From Lentisphaeria bacterium UBA1732 (GTDB lineage: Bacteria; Verrucomicrobiota; Lentisphaeria; Victivallales; UBA1829), in the NCBI GenBank assembly GCA_002315855.1, contig DCIG01000051.1, positions 1 through 47,788 on the forward strand: DNA of 47,788 nucleotides, written 5' to 3'. Shown one piece after another: positions 26,201 through 32,823 of this stretch; the first letter of the stretch is position 1; every line of letters starts with the position of its first letter. The position numbers were made by a program, and so were the translations under genes. The notes under the pieces are model-generated. The model saw only the letters and a program-made list of their open reading frames with translations, had not been told where the DNA came from and ran no database searches.

Positions 26201-26816
26201 GGTTGCGGAATTCTTCGATTGCCTTCGTGTCAACCAGAGACTTGATGGTGTCATACGGAATTTCTTCAAATTTGTGCACTTCGTGAGAAGTACGGAAACC
26301 ATCGAAGAACTGGAGGAACGGAACTTTGGCGGCAAAGGTCGAGAGATGGGCGACCAGAGCCATATCCATTTCTTCCTGAACCGAGTTCGCGCACAGCATG
26401 GCAAAACCGGTATTGCGGCAAGCCATCACGTCGGAATGGTCGCCGAAGATTGCCAGAGACTGGCAGGCGAGAGAACGTGCGGTAACATGGAAAACGGTCG
26501 GCAGGAGTTCGCCGGCAATCTTGTACATGTTCGGAATCATCAGGAGCAAGCCCTGAGATGCCGTGTAAGTGGTGGTGATGGCACCGGCGGCGAGGGAGCC
26601 GTGAACGGCACCGGCAGCACCGGCTTCGGACTGCATTTCGGTCACTTTGACCGTCTGTCCCCAAATGTTTCTCTTGTCTTCGGCAGCCCACTGGTCAACC
26701 CATTCGCCCATGGTGGACGACGGTGTAATCGGGTAGATAGCTGCGACTTCACTTAATGCGTAAGCGACATAGGCGGCGCAAAAGTTGCCGTCCTGTGTAT
26801 TGATATTGCCCGGCAT
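23277..26816 (-). CDS. nifJ: Pyruvate:ferredoxin (flavodoxin) oxidoreductase
   Basis: Oxidises pyruvate to acetyl-CoA and CO2 with reduction of ferredoxin, a central step in anaerobic metabolism. It is a single 1179-residue chain with all domains fused. The order is a TPP-pyrimidine domain (AAIYPITPSSTMGEW), transketolase-C-like domain, gamma domain (MFYGLGGDGTVGANK), two [4Fe-4S] ferredoxin motifs (CxxCxxCxxxCP from Cys690 and from Cys745), then the TPP-binding domain with CAGCGE and GGDGWANDIGYGG, and a C-terminal tail. Length is typical of NifJ-type enzymes. A perfect AGGAGG precedes the ATG. The promoter lies about 350 bases upstream and the leader carries an inverted-repeat element. The enzyme's oxygen sensitivity fits an anaerobe. 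Confidence 0.97.
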   Translation of the reverse strand: MPGNINTQDGNFCAAYVAYALSEVAAIYPITPSSTMGEWVDQWAAEDKRNIWGQTVKVTEMQSEAGAAGAVHGSLAAGAITTTYTASQGLLLMIPNMYKIAGELLPTVFHVTARSLACQSLAIFGDHSDVMACRNTGFAMLCANSVQEEMDMALVAHLSTFAAKVPFLQFFDGFRTSHEVHKFEEIPYDTIKSLVDTKAIEEFRNRGLRPESPICKVGAQNGDVYFQGRETVNKFYNACPAIVQEKMDAVAKVIGRQYHLFDYVGAEDATDVIVAMGSACEAIEETIEYLNATRGTKYGLVKVRLYRPFYTEAFLAALPKTVKRIAVLDRTKEPGAIGEPLYMDVKVAINNPAITIIGGRYGLSSKDFTPSMILAVYKHLEKGGFHGFTVGIDDDVTNTSLKIEEHIATEPAGTTACMFYGLGGDGTVGANKTTIKVIGHLTNKDAQAYFAYDSKKSFGLTCSHLRFSDSKIKSTYLITSPDFVSCSCAAYIGRYDLLKGIKEGGTFLLNSHYSNDEVFGHLTRDMQETIINKKIKFYNVNAEAIVKTKPGLRGKGANTVMMVAYFKVSGIVPFEDASKEMKMLNAKTFSKKGQAVIDMNNELVDAAADACQEVVVPASLDGVPFAEPLTLIPDDASDFAKKIIEPSMRNNGDAIPVSAMSVDGTLPTGTACLEKRGFAPRVPHWNDQNCIQCGVCAMACPHAAIRTKLFKVEDLANAPASFVTKDPVPKADGLKFKVQVYIEDCMACGVCLDQCPMKDKEGKQALVWSTLDVERAAGENANEKFFGSTEENIIGKNAPTTVKGAMLRTPLFEFSGACAGCGETPYVKLVSQLFGENMVVANATGCSSIYSGTFPTIPYTKAQNGRGPAWANSLFEDNAEFGLGMRLAIDSNRVLLKQEVEKVLASERAPAEVKEALQGAMAYWDNSKCAEAYAAQAKAKEVCEKQAAVCGCETIRKIVELSDYFCDKSVWIIGGDGWANDIGYGGIDHVVASNRNVNILVLDTEVYSNTGGQASKSTPTAAVAKFAAGGKPTYKKNMGFMCMSYGYVYVASVALGADRAQTLKAFQEAEAYDGPSIIFAYAPCIAHNIDMSKTQNEQKRAVESGYFPLYRYNPQNEVPFSWDVKKSEPEKFQEFIRSEGRYKSLLKANPAHAEELFAKAEKDAAKRMEFYQEVGKLLK

Positions 26817-26848
26817 TCGAATTACCTCCTGCAGGTGTTGAATTGTTT

Positions 26849-26983
26849 AGGGTACCTCTGTTAATCGTTCATGTTTTTTCACAGATACGTTATTCTTTCA
26901 TTTCCATGCCGCAGAAGCCCGCGAAACACAGGAATTTCTCATATATCTGCAAAAACGCATTGAGCAATTAACAGAGGTGCCCT
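26849..26983. mobile_element. 135-bp MITE-like inverted-repeat element in the nifJ leader
   Basis: The ends 26849-26871 and 26961-26983 are inverted repeats matching at 20 of 23 positions. All three differences are transitions. Both ends begin AGGGyACCTCTGTTAAT. Similarity continues inward with small gaps (TTTTT then CAGATA), so most of the element could fold into one long hairpin. It has no coding capacity. TTT flanks both sides and could be a target duplication. The size, termini and lack of genes fit a miniature inverted-repeat transposable element. An alternative is a large regulatory hairpin in the nifJ transcript. No second copy is present in this window. Confidence 0.55.
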
Positions 26984-27172
26984 TTTGTATAATGGTGGGT
27001 TAAAATCACAAAGAGCAGATTTCAAAGTTCATTACAGCTTTTCCGGAAAACATCCCGTGCCATTTGGACTTTCGTCCTTTCTTCGTTGACAAAACTCCGT
27101 CATGGCAGAACACATCTGTTCCCGGCAAGCCGTATTGACCTTTAAAAAAGAGTTCACAAAAATAGTGTAAAT

Positions 27173-27201
27173 AATATACCTTGATTCTTTGTAAAAATCA
27201 A
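27173..27201 (-). promoter_or_regulatory. nifJ promoter
   Basis: On the minus strand TTGATT (27201-27196), a 17-base spacer, then TATATT (27178-27173) preceded by GG. It is the best match upstream of nifJ and implies a leader near 350 nt that includes the inverted-repeat element. Bases 26984-27172 otherwise hold no gene. GAGCAGATTTCAAAGT occurs at 27013-27028 on the plus strand. Confidence 0.65.
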
Positions 27202-27234
27202 GCAATTATCCTTTTTTTTTGCGTTTCGCCGGCA

Positions 27235-28803
27235 TTATTTCTTCAGAGCGTCTGCGGGATAGGACCAGCGGGCACTGTTATGCACCACAGGACGTCCATT
27301 TTCCCACTCGACTTTCAGCCACAGATAACGACTGTCATGAAGTCCCTGCGGGCGCCAGATATCGAATACCGCGATAATGGTTCCGTCAGGCAGTGTGTAC
27401 GAAAATGCGCTTTGTCCGCTGTATGTGATGTTTCCGTCCTCATCCACAGCGGGGTTGCCCAATTCTTTCCATGGTCCGGTCAGCTGGTCAGCCACCGCGC
27501 TTTTTGCCGCGTTCGGATTCCAGCCGGTGCAGCCCGACCCGAAGAAATAATACTTTCCGTCTTTCTTGAAAATCACAGGAGCTTCATACTGCTTATCCTT
27601 GAAAACATACCACCAGCGTCCCGTGAAATCCTGATAATCGTCCGTCAGTTCCGTAATGTGCATGGTCATATTGTTTTCGGAGGAATGCACCAGATATGCC
27701 TTGCCGTCATCATCCTTGAAAATCGTCATGTCGCGGCTTTCCTGCCCGTTGTTGAAATTCTCAATCATGCGGCGGAACCGGTTCGGCACAGTCTTGTTTG
27801 TTCCATCGATGTAAGCCTTCAGTTCAGGCTCGGCATTCAGCGGCCATGTCTTCACGTTCGGACGACCCGTGCGCACGATTCTGAAAGGCCCCAGCGGAGA
27901 ATCGGATACTGCCGTTGCCGTCGAAGCGGAATTATATCCTCCGCCCGGCTCGAAATGATACCACAGCACGTATTTTTTCGTCTTCTCGTTGTATACCACT
28001 TTCGGACGTTCCAGCAGACTGTTTCTGGAAATTCCCGGTGCATATTCCGCATTCTGACGGAATGCAAGACCCGCATCGGTCCAGTTATACAAATCATTGG
28101 AAGTATATACCTTTACCGCCTTATCTTCCATTCCGTTTACAGGGCGGTATTCGCCATACCAGTAGAATGTATCATCCACTTTCAGAATCCAGCCGCCATG
28201 CGCGTTGATATGTGCACCGTTGTTGTCCGGCCAGATGTCGCGGTTCACGAACTCTTTTCTCGGTTCCGTCGAAACAGCCGTCGCTCCGCTCGTGTTATTG
28301 CGGATTCCGCGATTGCCGCGTGCTCCCGTCATCCCGTTTGCGCCGCTTCCGTTTGCCATCTGCCGGCGAATCTGAATCCCCTTTTCTCTTGCCAGACTCT
28401 GAAAATCCCGATATGCCTTTGCGGAATCCGTCTTTGCGGCTTCCAGCAGCTTGTCGATTGCTGCTTTATTTTCGCGCAGGAAAAACCTTGCTTCACGGTC
28501 AGTCTGCTCCGCCGTCTTCGGAAGTTCCACTGCAATTTTTTCCGCCAGTGCGTTCATTTGTTTTTCAGCGTCAGCAATTTTCGCCGCGATTTTTGCAAAT
28601 TCCTGCGGATATTTCGCCTCAATCCGCGCTTCGGCACGGCTGTATGCACTGTCCTGCCCCAAACGTGCCACAATTCGGTCGAGCGACTGATTCTCGCGCC
28701 CTGCCCCCTGCTGTATTTGCTGGGCGAAACAAACAAGGCATCCCGCCGCACTTGCCAGAAGAACAGCGGACAGTTTCATTTGGAAATGGAATGTTTCAAA
28801 CAT
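27235..28803 (-). CDS. Secreted GH43-type glycosidase with N-terminal helical domain
   Basis: A 522-residue exported protein. The first ATG follows AAAGGATTTTTT. A signal peptide ends near CFAQQ (residue 28). Residues about 40-150 are charged and helical (EARIEAKYPQEFAKIAAKIADAE), possibly coiled coil, which is not a usual part of GH43. A Gly/Asn/Arg linker follows (about 155-175), then a five-bladed propeller: INAHGGWILKVDDTFYWYGEY at the start, LLERPKVVYNEKTKKYVLWYH, RDMTIFKDDDGKAYLVHSS and EAPVIFKKDGKYYFFGSG. These segments match GH43 groups related to exo-1,3-galactanases, so galactan or arabinogalactan is the likely substrate. I do not assign the catalytic acids individually. It has its own promoter. 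Confidence 0.8.
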   Translation of the reverse strand: MFETFHFQMKLSAVLLASAAGCLVCFAQQIQQGAGRENQSLDRIVARLGQDSAYSRAEARIEAKYPQEFAKIAAKIADAEKQMNALAEKIAVELPKTAEQTDREARFFLRENKAAIDKLLEAAKTDSAKAYRDFQSLAREKGIQIRRQMANGSGANGMTGARGNRGIRNNTSGATAVSTEPRKEFVNRDIWPDNNGAHINAHGGWILKVDDTFYWYGEYRPVNGMEDKAVKVYTSNDLYNWTDAGLAFRQNAEYAPGISRNSLLERPKVVYNEKTKKYVLWYHFEPGGGYNSASTATAVSDSPLGPFRIVRTGRPNVKTWPLNAEPELKAYIDGTNKTVPNRFRRMIENFNNGQESRDMTIFKDDDGKAYLVHSSENNMTMHITELTDDYQDFTGRWWYVFKDKQYEAPVIFKKDGKYYFFGSGCTGWNPNAAKSAVADQLTGPWKELGNPAVDEDGNITYSGQSAFSYTLPDGTIIAVFDIWRPQGLHDSRYLWLKVEWENGRPVVHNSARWSYPADALKK

Positions 28804-28843
28804 AAAAAATCCTTTCTCGGTTGGTCATATTTGTTTTTCATAA

Positions 28844-28871
28844 AATATAACCTCCGGGAAAGGATTTTCAA
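28844..28871 (-). promoter_or_regulatory. GH43 promoter
   Basis: On the minus strand TTGAAA (28871-28866), a 16-base spacer, then TATATT (28849-28844). The leader is about 35 bases to the ATG at 28803. Confidence 0.7.
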
Positions 28872-28965
28872 CTGAAATCAAGAAAATGCCGTTATTTTTT
28901 TCACGGATTCCGTGTCTGTCAGTTCTGATTTCCAATCCTGATTTCAGTTCCCGGGTATCTCCGCG

Positions 28966-28998
28966 GAGCTGATTTCCGAAGTCTTTTGAAATCAGCTC
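28966..28998 (-). terminator. Hairpin at the end of the Na/Pi symporter gene
   Basis: An 11-bp perfect stem, GAGCTGATTTC (28966-28976) with GAAATCAGCTC (28988-28998), touches the last base of the stop codon. There is no U-tract on either side, so termination is likely but not certain. One arm belongs to the recurrent GAGCTRATTTCAAAAG word. Confidence 0.5.
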
Positions 28999-30710
28999 TA
29001 TGAATTATCCTTGTTTTCTTTTGCGGTTTTCTTCGGGAACACAACCGGCATAATCTGGTCCACACGCTCCGTTACGTTCGCAACATGGCGCGACACCTTG
29101 CGGATTTCGGACATGATTTCAATGAAGAACAAGCCCGAAAGCGGTTGACAAATTCCCTCGGCAACCCGGTTGATGTGGTTCATCTCGAAATCTTCGGTCT
29201 TGGTTCGGATGTCGTTTCGTATGGTCGCCGCATGTTTGATTTTTTCCGGGGTCGGTTTGTCCAGCAGATCCACCGCACATTCAGCCTGTTCGCGCAGCAT
29301 CTGAGTCAGCTGTTTGACCTCTTCATCGGCAGACGATGACAATATCCCGTTTGATCCGCGGAAACGCTCGATTATATTCAGAATAATCGCAGTATGGTCG
29401 CCGATTCGTTCCGCATCATTGGTGCAGTGAAGCAGTTTCGGGATTACGTTCGACTGCGCAGCGGTCATCGGACGCGACATCAATTCAGAAAGATAATGCG
29501 TAATATCACGCTGATATTCATCGATTTTATCTTCACGTTTCGCCAGTTTCGGCACTTTTTCCAGCGCGTCTTTTTCTTCCGGATCGTAGCTCCTCAACGC
29601 AATATCCACCATCCGGCAAGCCTTCTTGAGCATTCTGCGGATAGTCGCGGTTGACTGATGCAATGCCAATGCCGGAGTATCCAGCAAGTGCGGTTCCAGC
29701 CGCTGGTATTTGACCGATTCTTCTTTCATCGGAATGATTTTCGCGCACAGTACTGCAAACGGTTTTACCAGCGGAAGCATGATGATTGTGAAGCATACAT
29801 TGAACATCGTGTCAGCATTTGCCACTTCACGCGCCAGAGTACCTGCTCCCGGCAGATATTTCACGAGAGCGAAGAACAGCGGTTCTCCGCCGATGCGAAT
29901 CCAGATGGTGCAAATTACGGTAAGCACACCGAATACGTTGAACAGCGTATGTGCCAGTGCCGCCTGCTTTGCCAGTCTGTTTGCCGTCAGTGCCGCCAGC
30001 TGTGCCGTTACGGTCGTCCCGATATTCGCACCCAACGTAATCGCGATTCCCGTGTAGCTGTTGATGGCACCCCCTGCCCCCAAAGCCAGAACCATACCGA
30101 TGGTGGCCGCGCTGCTTTGCAGGATCAAAGTTACCGCAAGACCTATCCCGATAGCCCCCAGGAACGGTTTCAACGGCATCAATCCGCCGTTCGGAGAACA
30201 GTCAAATGTCTGGAACGCATTGACGAAAGCCTCATTCGTGGACAAATCTCTCAAAGGCGCACTCATCGTATCCATGCCGAGGAACAGGAAACCGAACCCG
30301 ATCAGCGCCATACCCCAGTTTTTCAGGACTGGACGTTTCAGGAAAGAAAGTGCCAGCCCCAGAATAATCGTCGGCATGATAATCCAGCTGATTTTGAAGG
30401 AAATCAGCTGTGCCGTTACGGTCGTCCCGATATTTGCCCCCAGAATAATCCCGATGGACTGCACCAGATTCAGCAGTCCTGCATTCACGAAACCAATCAC
30501 CATCACCGTGCTTGCACTGGACGACTGCAGTACAGCGGTAACAATCAGCCCCGAAATCACCCCCACATAGCGGTTGGATGAAAATAAATACAGCAGGGAA
30601 CGCATTTTTTCGCCTGCCACATTACGCAGTCCCAGGCTCATCAGCTGCATTCCGTAAATAAATAACGCCAGTCCGCCCAATACTTTAATGATTACTTCGT
30701 ATGCTTGCAT
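28998..30710 (-). CDS. Na+/phosphate symporter (NptA/YjbB type) with PhoU-like tail
   Basis: An inner-membrane sodium-dependent phosphate carrier of 570 residues. I start at 30710 (MQAYEVIIKVLGGLALFIYGM). The longer open frame adds 25 charged residues without family similarity. The two inverted PF02690 repeats each carry the hallmark QSSS/QSSA segment: VLQSSSASTVM near residue 60 and LQSSAATIGM near 190, each followed by GANIGTTVTAQL. The C-terminal 210 residues are helical and PhoU-like, as in NptA-type transporters. It lies downstream of the aminotransferase gene, separated by a terminator-like stem, and I see no strong promoter of its own. Expression may depend on read-through. Confidence 0.9.
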   Translation of the reverse strand: MQAYEVIIKVLGGLALFIYGMQLMSLGLRNVAGEKMRSLLYLFSSNRYVGVISGLIVTAVLQSSSASTVMVIGFVNAGLLNLVQSIGIILGANIGTTVTAQLISFKISWIIMPTIILGLALSFLKRPVLKNWGMALIGFGFLFLGMDTMSAPLRDLSTNEAFVNAFQTFDCSPNGGLMPLKPFLGAIGIGLAVTLILQSSAATIGMVLALGAGGAINSYTGIAITLGANIGTTVTAQLAALTANRLAKQAALAHTLFNVFGVLTVICTIWIRIGGEPLFFALVKYLPGAGTLAREVANADTMFNVCFTIIMLPLVKPFAVLCAKIIPMKEESVKYQRLEPHLLDTPALALHQSTATIRRMLKKACRMVDIALRSYDPEEKDALEKVPKLAKREDKIDEYQRDITHYLSELMSRPMTAAQSNVIPKLLHCTNDAERIGDHTAIILNIIERFRGSNGILSSSADEEVKQLTQMLREQAECAVDLLDKPTPEKIKHAATIRNDIRTKTEDFEMNHINRVAEGICQPLSGLFFIEIMSEIRKVSRHVANVTERVDQIMPVVFPKKTAKENKDNS

Positions 30711-30766
30711 AAACTTTCTTTCTTCTCCTTGCCTTTGCCCATTTTTCGGTTCACGTTTATCCTTGT

Positions 30767-30798
30767 ATAAAAATACGCCCGTCAATATGGCGGGCGTA
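30767..30798 (-). terminator. Terminator after the aminotransferase gene
   Basis: On the minus strand TACGCCCG (30798-30791) pairs perfectly with CGGGCGTA (30781-30774), followed by TTTTTAT. The next gene on this strand starts 57 bases later, so partial read-through would feed it. Confidence 0.75.
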
Positions 30799-30810
30799 AC
30801 AAATCATAAT

Positions 30811-31935
30811 TTATTTCACTGTTTCAGCAATAATCGAGCAAATCTTCTCAATCGTGGCTGCTTCCAGATACGGATGCATCGGCAGTGCGAAAATATCGGA
30901 GGCACAGGCTTCAGCCACAGGCATATCCCCGCGCTGATACCCCAGATATTTCATCGCGCCGAGCAGATGCATCGGAATCGGATAATAACGTGCAGTCGGA
31001 ATATCGGCGGCTTTCAGGGCATCCTGAATCTTCGCATATTTCACGGATCGCGGACAGAACTGGGCATATACGGAAATATTGCCTTCGGGAATCTTCTGCA
31101 CCGGCACCACGCCTGCAAGTCCCTTGCGATAATTTTCCGCCACAACCTGACGCAGTTCCACTTCGTTCGGGAAAAGTTCCAGCTTGGACAGCACCACTGC
31201 CGCCTGCACCGTATCAAAACGTGCATTCAGCCCAAGCCGCACATTATCGTATTTGTCATTTGCACTGCGTCCATGCACCAAAATCGAGTACATGCGCGCA
31301 TACAGTTCATCGTCATCGGTGAAAACCGCACCGCCGTCCCCGTAGCATCCCAGCGGCTTCGCAGGGAAGAAGCTCGTGCAGGAAATCGTTCCCAGATTCG
31401 GGGCTTTTTTCCCGCAGGGAGCAGTCGCGCCGAACGCCTGACAGGCATCTTCCACCACGTACAGCCCGTGTGCCTTTGCCATCGGAAGAATCTTGTCGTA
31501 ATCCGCGCACAGTCCGAAGAGGTCAACCGGAACAATCGCTTTCGGAGTCAGCTTGCCTTCTTTTTCCACGCGGATGATTGCTTCTTCCAGCTTCACCGGG
31601 TCAATGTTGTAGGTCTCCGGGTCTATATCGGCGAAAACCGGCGTTGCACCAAGCAATGCAATCGTTTCCACAGTTGCAAAAAAGGTAAACGGTGTCGTGA
31701 AAACGGCGTCTCCCGGTCCGATTCCCAGTGCCATGAATGCCATAGACAAAGCATCCGTTCCGCTGGAGCAGGTCAGACAGTGCTTCGCGCCAACGTATGC
31801 CGCAAGTTTTCCTTCCAGTTCGCCGACCTCGCTTCCCAGAATATAATGACCCGAATCCAGCACAGATTCAATGCGCTTCATCACGTCTTTTTTGATCAGT
31901 TCATATTGGTGCGGCAGATCAATGAAAGGTATCAT
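30811..31935 (-). CDS. DegT/DnrJ/EryC1/StrS PLP-dependent sugar aminotransferase
   Basis: Transfers an amino group to a nucleotide-bound keto sugar in the cytoplasm, for LPS or other surface glycans. The 374 residues open with MIPFIDLPHQYELIKKDV as in WbpE-like enzymes. SSGTDALSMA binds the cofactor phosphate, VPVDLFGLCADYD and VVEDACQAFGA contain the pyridine-contacting Asp, and Lys193 in SFFPAKPLGCYGDGG is the Schiff-base lysine. CAGGAG precedes the ATG. It is first in a short unit with the Na/Pi symporter. No other glycan genes are adjacent except the epimerase at 21949, which is not linked. Confidence 0.92.
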   Translation of the reverse strand: MIPFIDLPHQYELIKKDVMKRIESVLDSGHYILGSEVGELEGKLAAYVGAKHCLTCSSGTDALSMAFMALGIGPGDAVFTTPFTFFATVETIALLGATPVFADIDPETYNIDPVKLEEAIIRVEKEGKLTPKAIVPVDLFGLCADYDKILPMAKAHGLYVVEDACQAFGATAPCGKKAPNLGTISCTSFFPAKPLGCYGDGGAVFTDDDELYARMYSILVHGRSANDKYDNVRLGLNARFDTVQAAVVLSKLELFPNEVELRQVVAENYRKGLAGVVPVQKIPEGNISVYAQFCPRSVKYAKIQDALKAADIPTARYYPIPMHLLGAMKYLGYQRGDMPVAEACASDIFALPMHPYLEAATIEKICSIIAETVK

Positions 31936-32112
31936 GGAAAACGTCTCCTGAAAGAAAGAGTTGTCCTCAAAAGTCTTTGCCGTTTCGATTTTTTCCGAAT
32001 CTTTCAGCAGTCCTTTTGATTCTGACTCATAAGGTGAAAGGGTATCCTGAAAAGGTCATGAAATCTCGTGGAATATCACGAATCCGTATTATGGATAATT
32101 TTTTATCGTAAT

Positions 32113-32140
32113 AATATACACCGTTTTCACCGAAAAACAA
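32113..32140 (-). promoter_or_regulatory. Promoter of the aminotransferase gene
   Basis: On the minus strand TTGTTT (32140-32135), a 16-base spacer ending GGTG, then TATATT (32118-32113). The leader is about 170 nt. In the 422 gene-free bases 31936-32357 I see only this promoter, its leader and the divergent tRNA-Arg promoter. Confidence 0.7.
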
Positions 32141-32309
32141 GCCAATCTTTCCCTTTTTACTGACATTTCCCTGACAATTTTACCGTTGTGAAACAGTTCC
32201 TCTTCCCTTTTTATGTCCATTCCCCGTTTTTTGGCTTCCTTTTGGACAAATGGCTGGACAATAGCATCGTTTTTATACTCATTCCTGATTTTTTTGGCGC
32301 GATTTCGGT

Positions 32310-32337
32310 TTGATTTTTTAACAGAATGTGCTATATT
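32310..32337 (+). promoter_or_regulatory. tRNA-Arg promoter
   Basis: TTGATT at 32310-32315, a 16-base spacer (T-run first, TGTGC last), then TATATT at 32332-32337, 20 bases before the tRNA. The layout is the same as at 7530. Confidence 0.8.
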
Positions 32338-32357
32338 ATATTTAACACGTCTACAGT

Positions 32358-32434
32358 GCCCCGGTAGCTCAGCAGGATAGAGCAGCTGCCTTCTAAGCAG
32401 CGGGTCGTGGGTTCGAATCCCGCCCGGAGCACCA
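32358..32434 (+). tRNA. tRNA-Arg (TCT)
   Basis: A 77-nt cloverleaf with perfect D (GCTC/GAGC), anticodon (GCTGC/GCAGC) and near-perfect T (GTGGG/CCCGC, one G-T) stems. Loop CTTCTAA gives anticodon TCT, reading AGA/AGG. CCA is encoded. The acceptor GCCCCGG faces CCGGAGC, leaving a C-A mismatch at pair 3-70, while the outer TG/CA bases could extend the stem. A T-rich stretch follows the 3' end. Confidence 0.9.
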
Positions 32435-32823
32435 CTTTTTTTGTCTTTTTTCGGGGTTTTTCACCTCAAAACGCCATTGTCCCAGCTGGGACGAAAAAGA
32501 CGGATTTCCCGAAAATTAGTGAAAATTAGTGAAAATTAGTGAAAATCCCGAAAATTGCCGAAAATCGCCCTTTCCCCATCCGTCTTTCACTGCCGCCGCT
32601 TCATCCGCATTCTTTGCCATCTGCGGGGCTTTCTGCGGGGCGTTGTTTGGCGGGGCGGTAATCTTTACCCCCTTTTCCCTTGCCCTGCTTTCCTGCCCCT
32701 CTGCGGGGCTTGTTTCGGGACAGAAAGAAAATCTGCCTGCCGACATTGCCAGCAGAGGGAGAAGAAAGTTTTGTCCATCCGGTTAAAGTGATTTACACAA
32801 AATTTTTTGCAGACTCTACAATC
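32435..32823. other. Gene-free stretch with palindrome and 10-bp tandem repeat
   Basis: Directly after tRNA-Arg comes T-rich DNA, then the perfect 14-base palindrome GTCCCAGCTGGGAC (32479-32492). Three exact copies of GAAAATTAGT follow (32511-32540), then three degenerate units (GAAAATCCCG, AAAATTGCCG, AAAATCGCCC) to 32570. The rest contains GCGGGG-rich patches. Two short open frames (one per strand) have no convincing ribosome site or family. No integrase, att duplication of the tRNA end, or terminator for the downstream ATPase gene is evident. Confidence 0.55.

Noticed and set aside
23361..26756. 1131-codon open frame on the plus strand opposite nifJ
   Set aside because: nifJ on the other strand has all cofactor motifs. 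The antisense frame reads as low-information sequence without domains.
26984..27060. Outward plus-strand promoter at the right end of the inverted-repeat element (TATAAT near 26989)
   Set aside because: The -35 match is poor and there is no plus-strand gene downstream. A small RNA cannot be excluded but is unsupported.
27181..28875. 564-codon plus-strand frame opposite GH43
   Set aside because: It starts inside the nifJ promoter region and mirrors the GH43 gene. Its Arg/Cys/Phe-rich product matches nothing I know.
32511..32570. CRISPR-like array
   Set aside because: The units are only 10 bp and directly adjacent without spacers, and no cas genes are present.
32516..32786. Short open frames on both strands after tRNA-Arg
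   Set aside because: They span the 10-bp tandem repeat and GC-rich patches, lack ribosome sites and show no family similarity.
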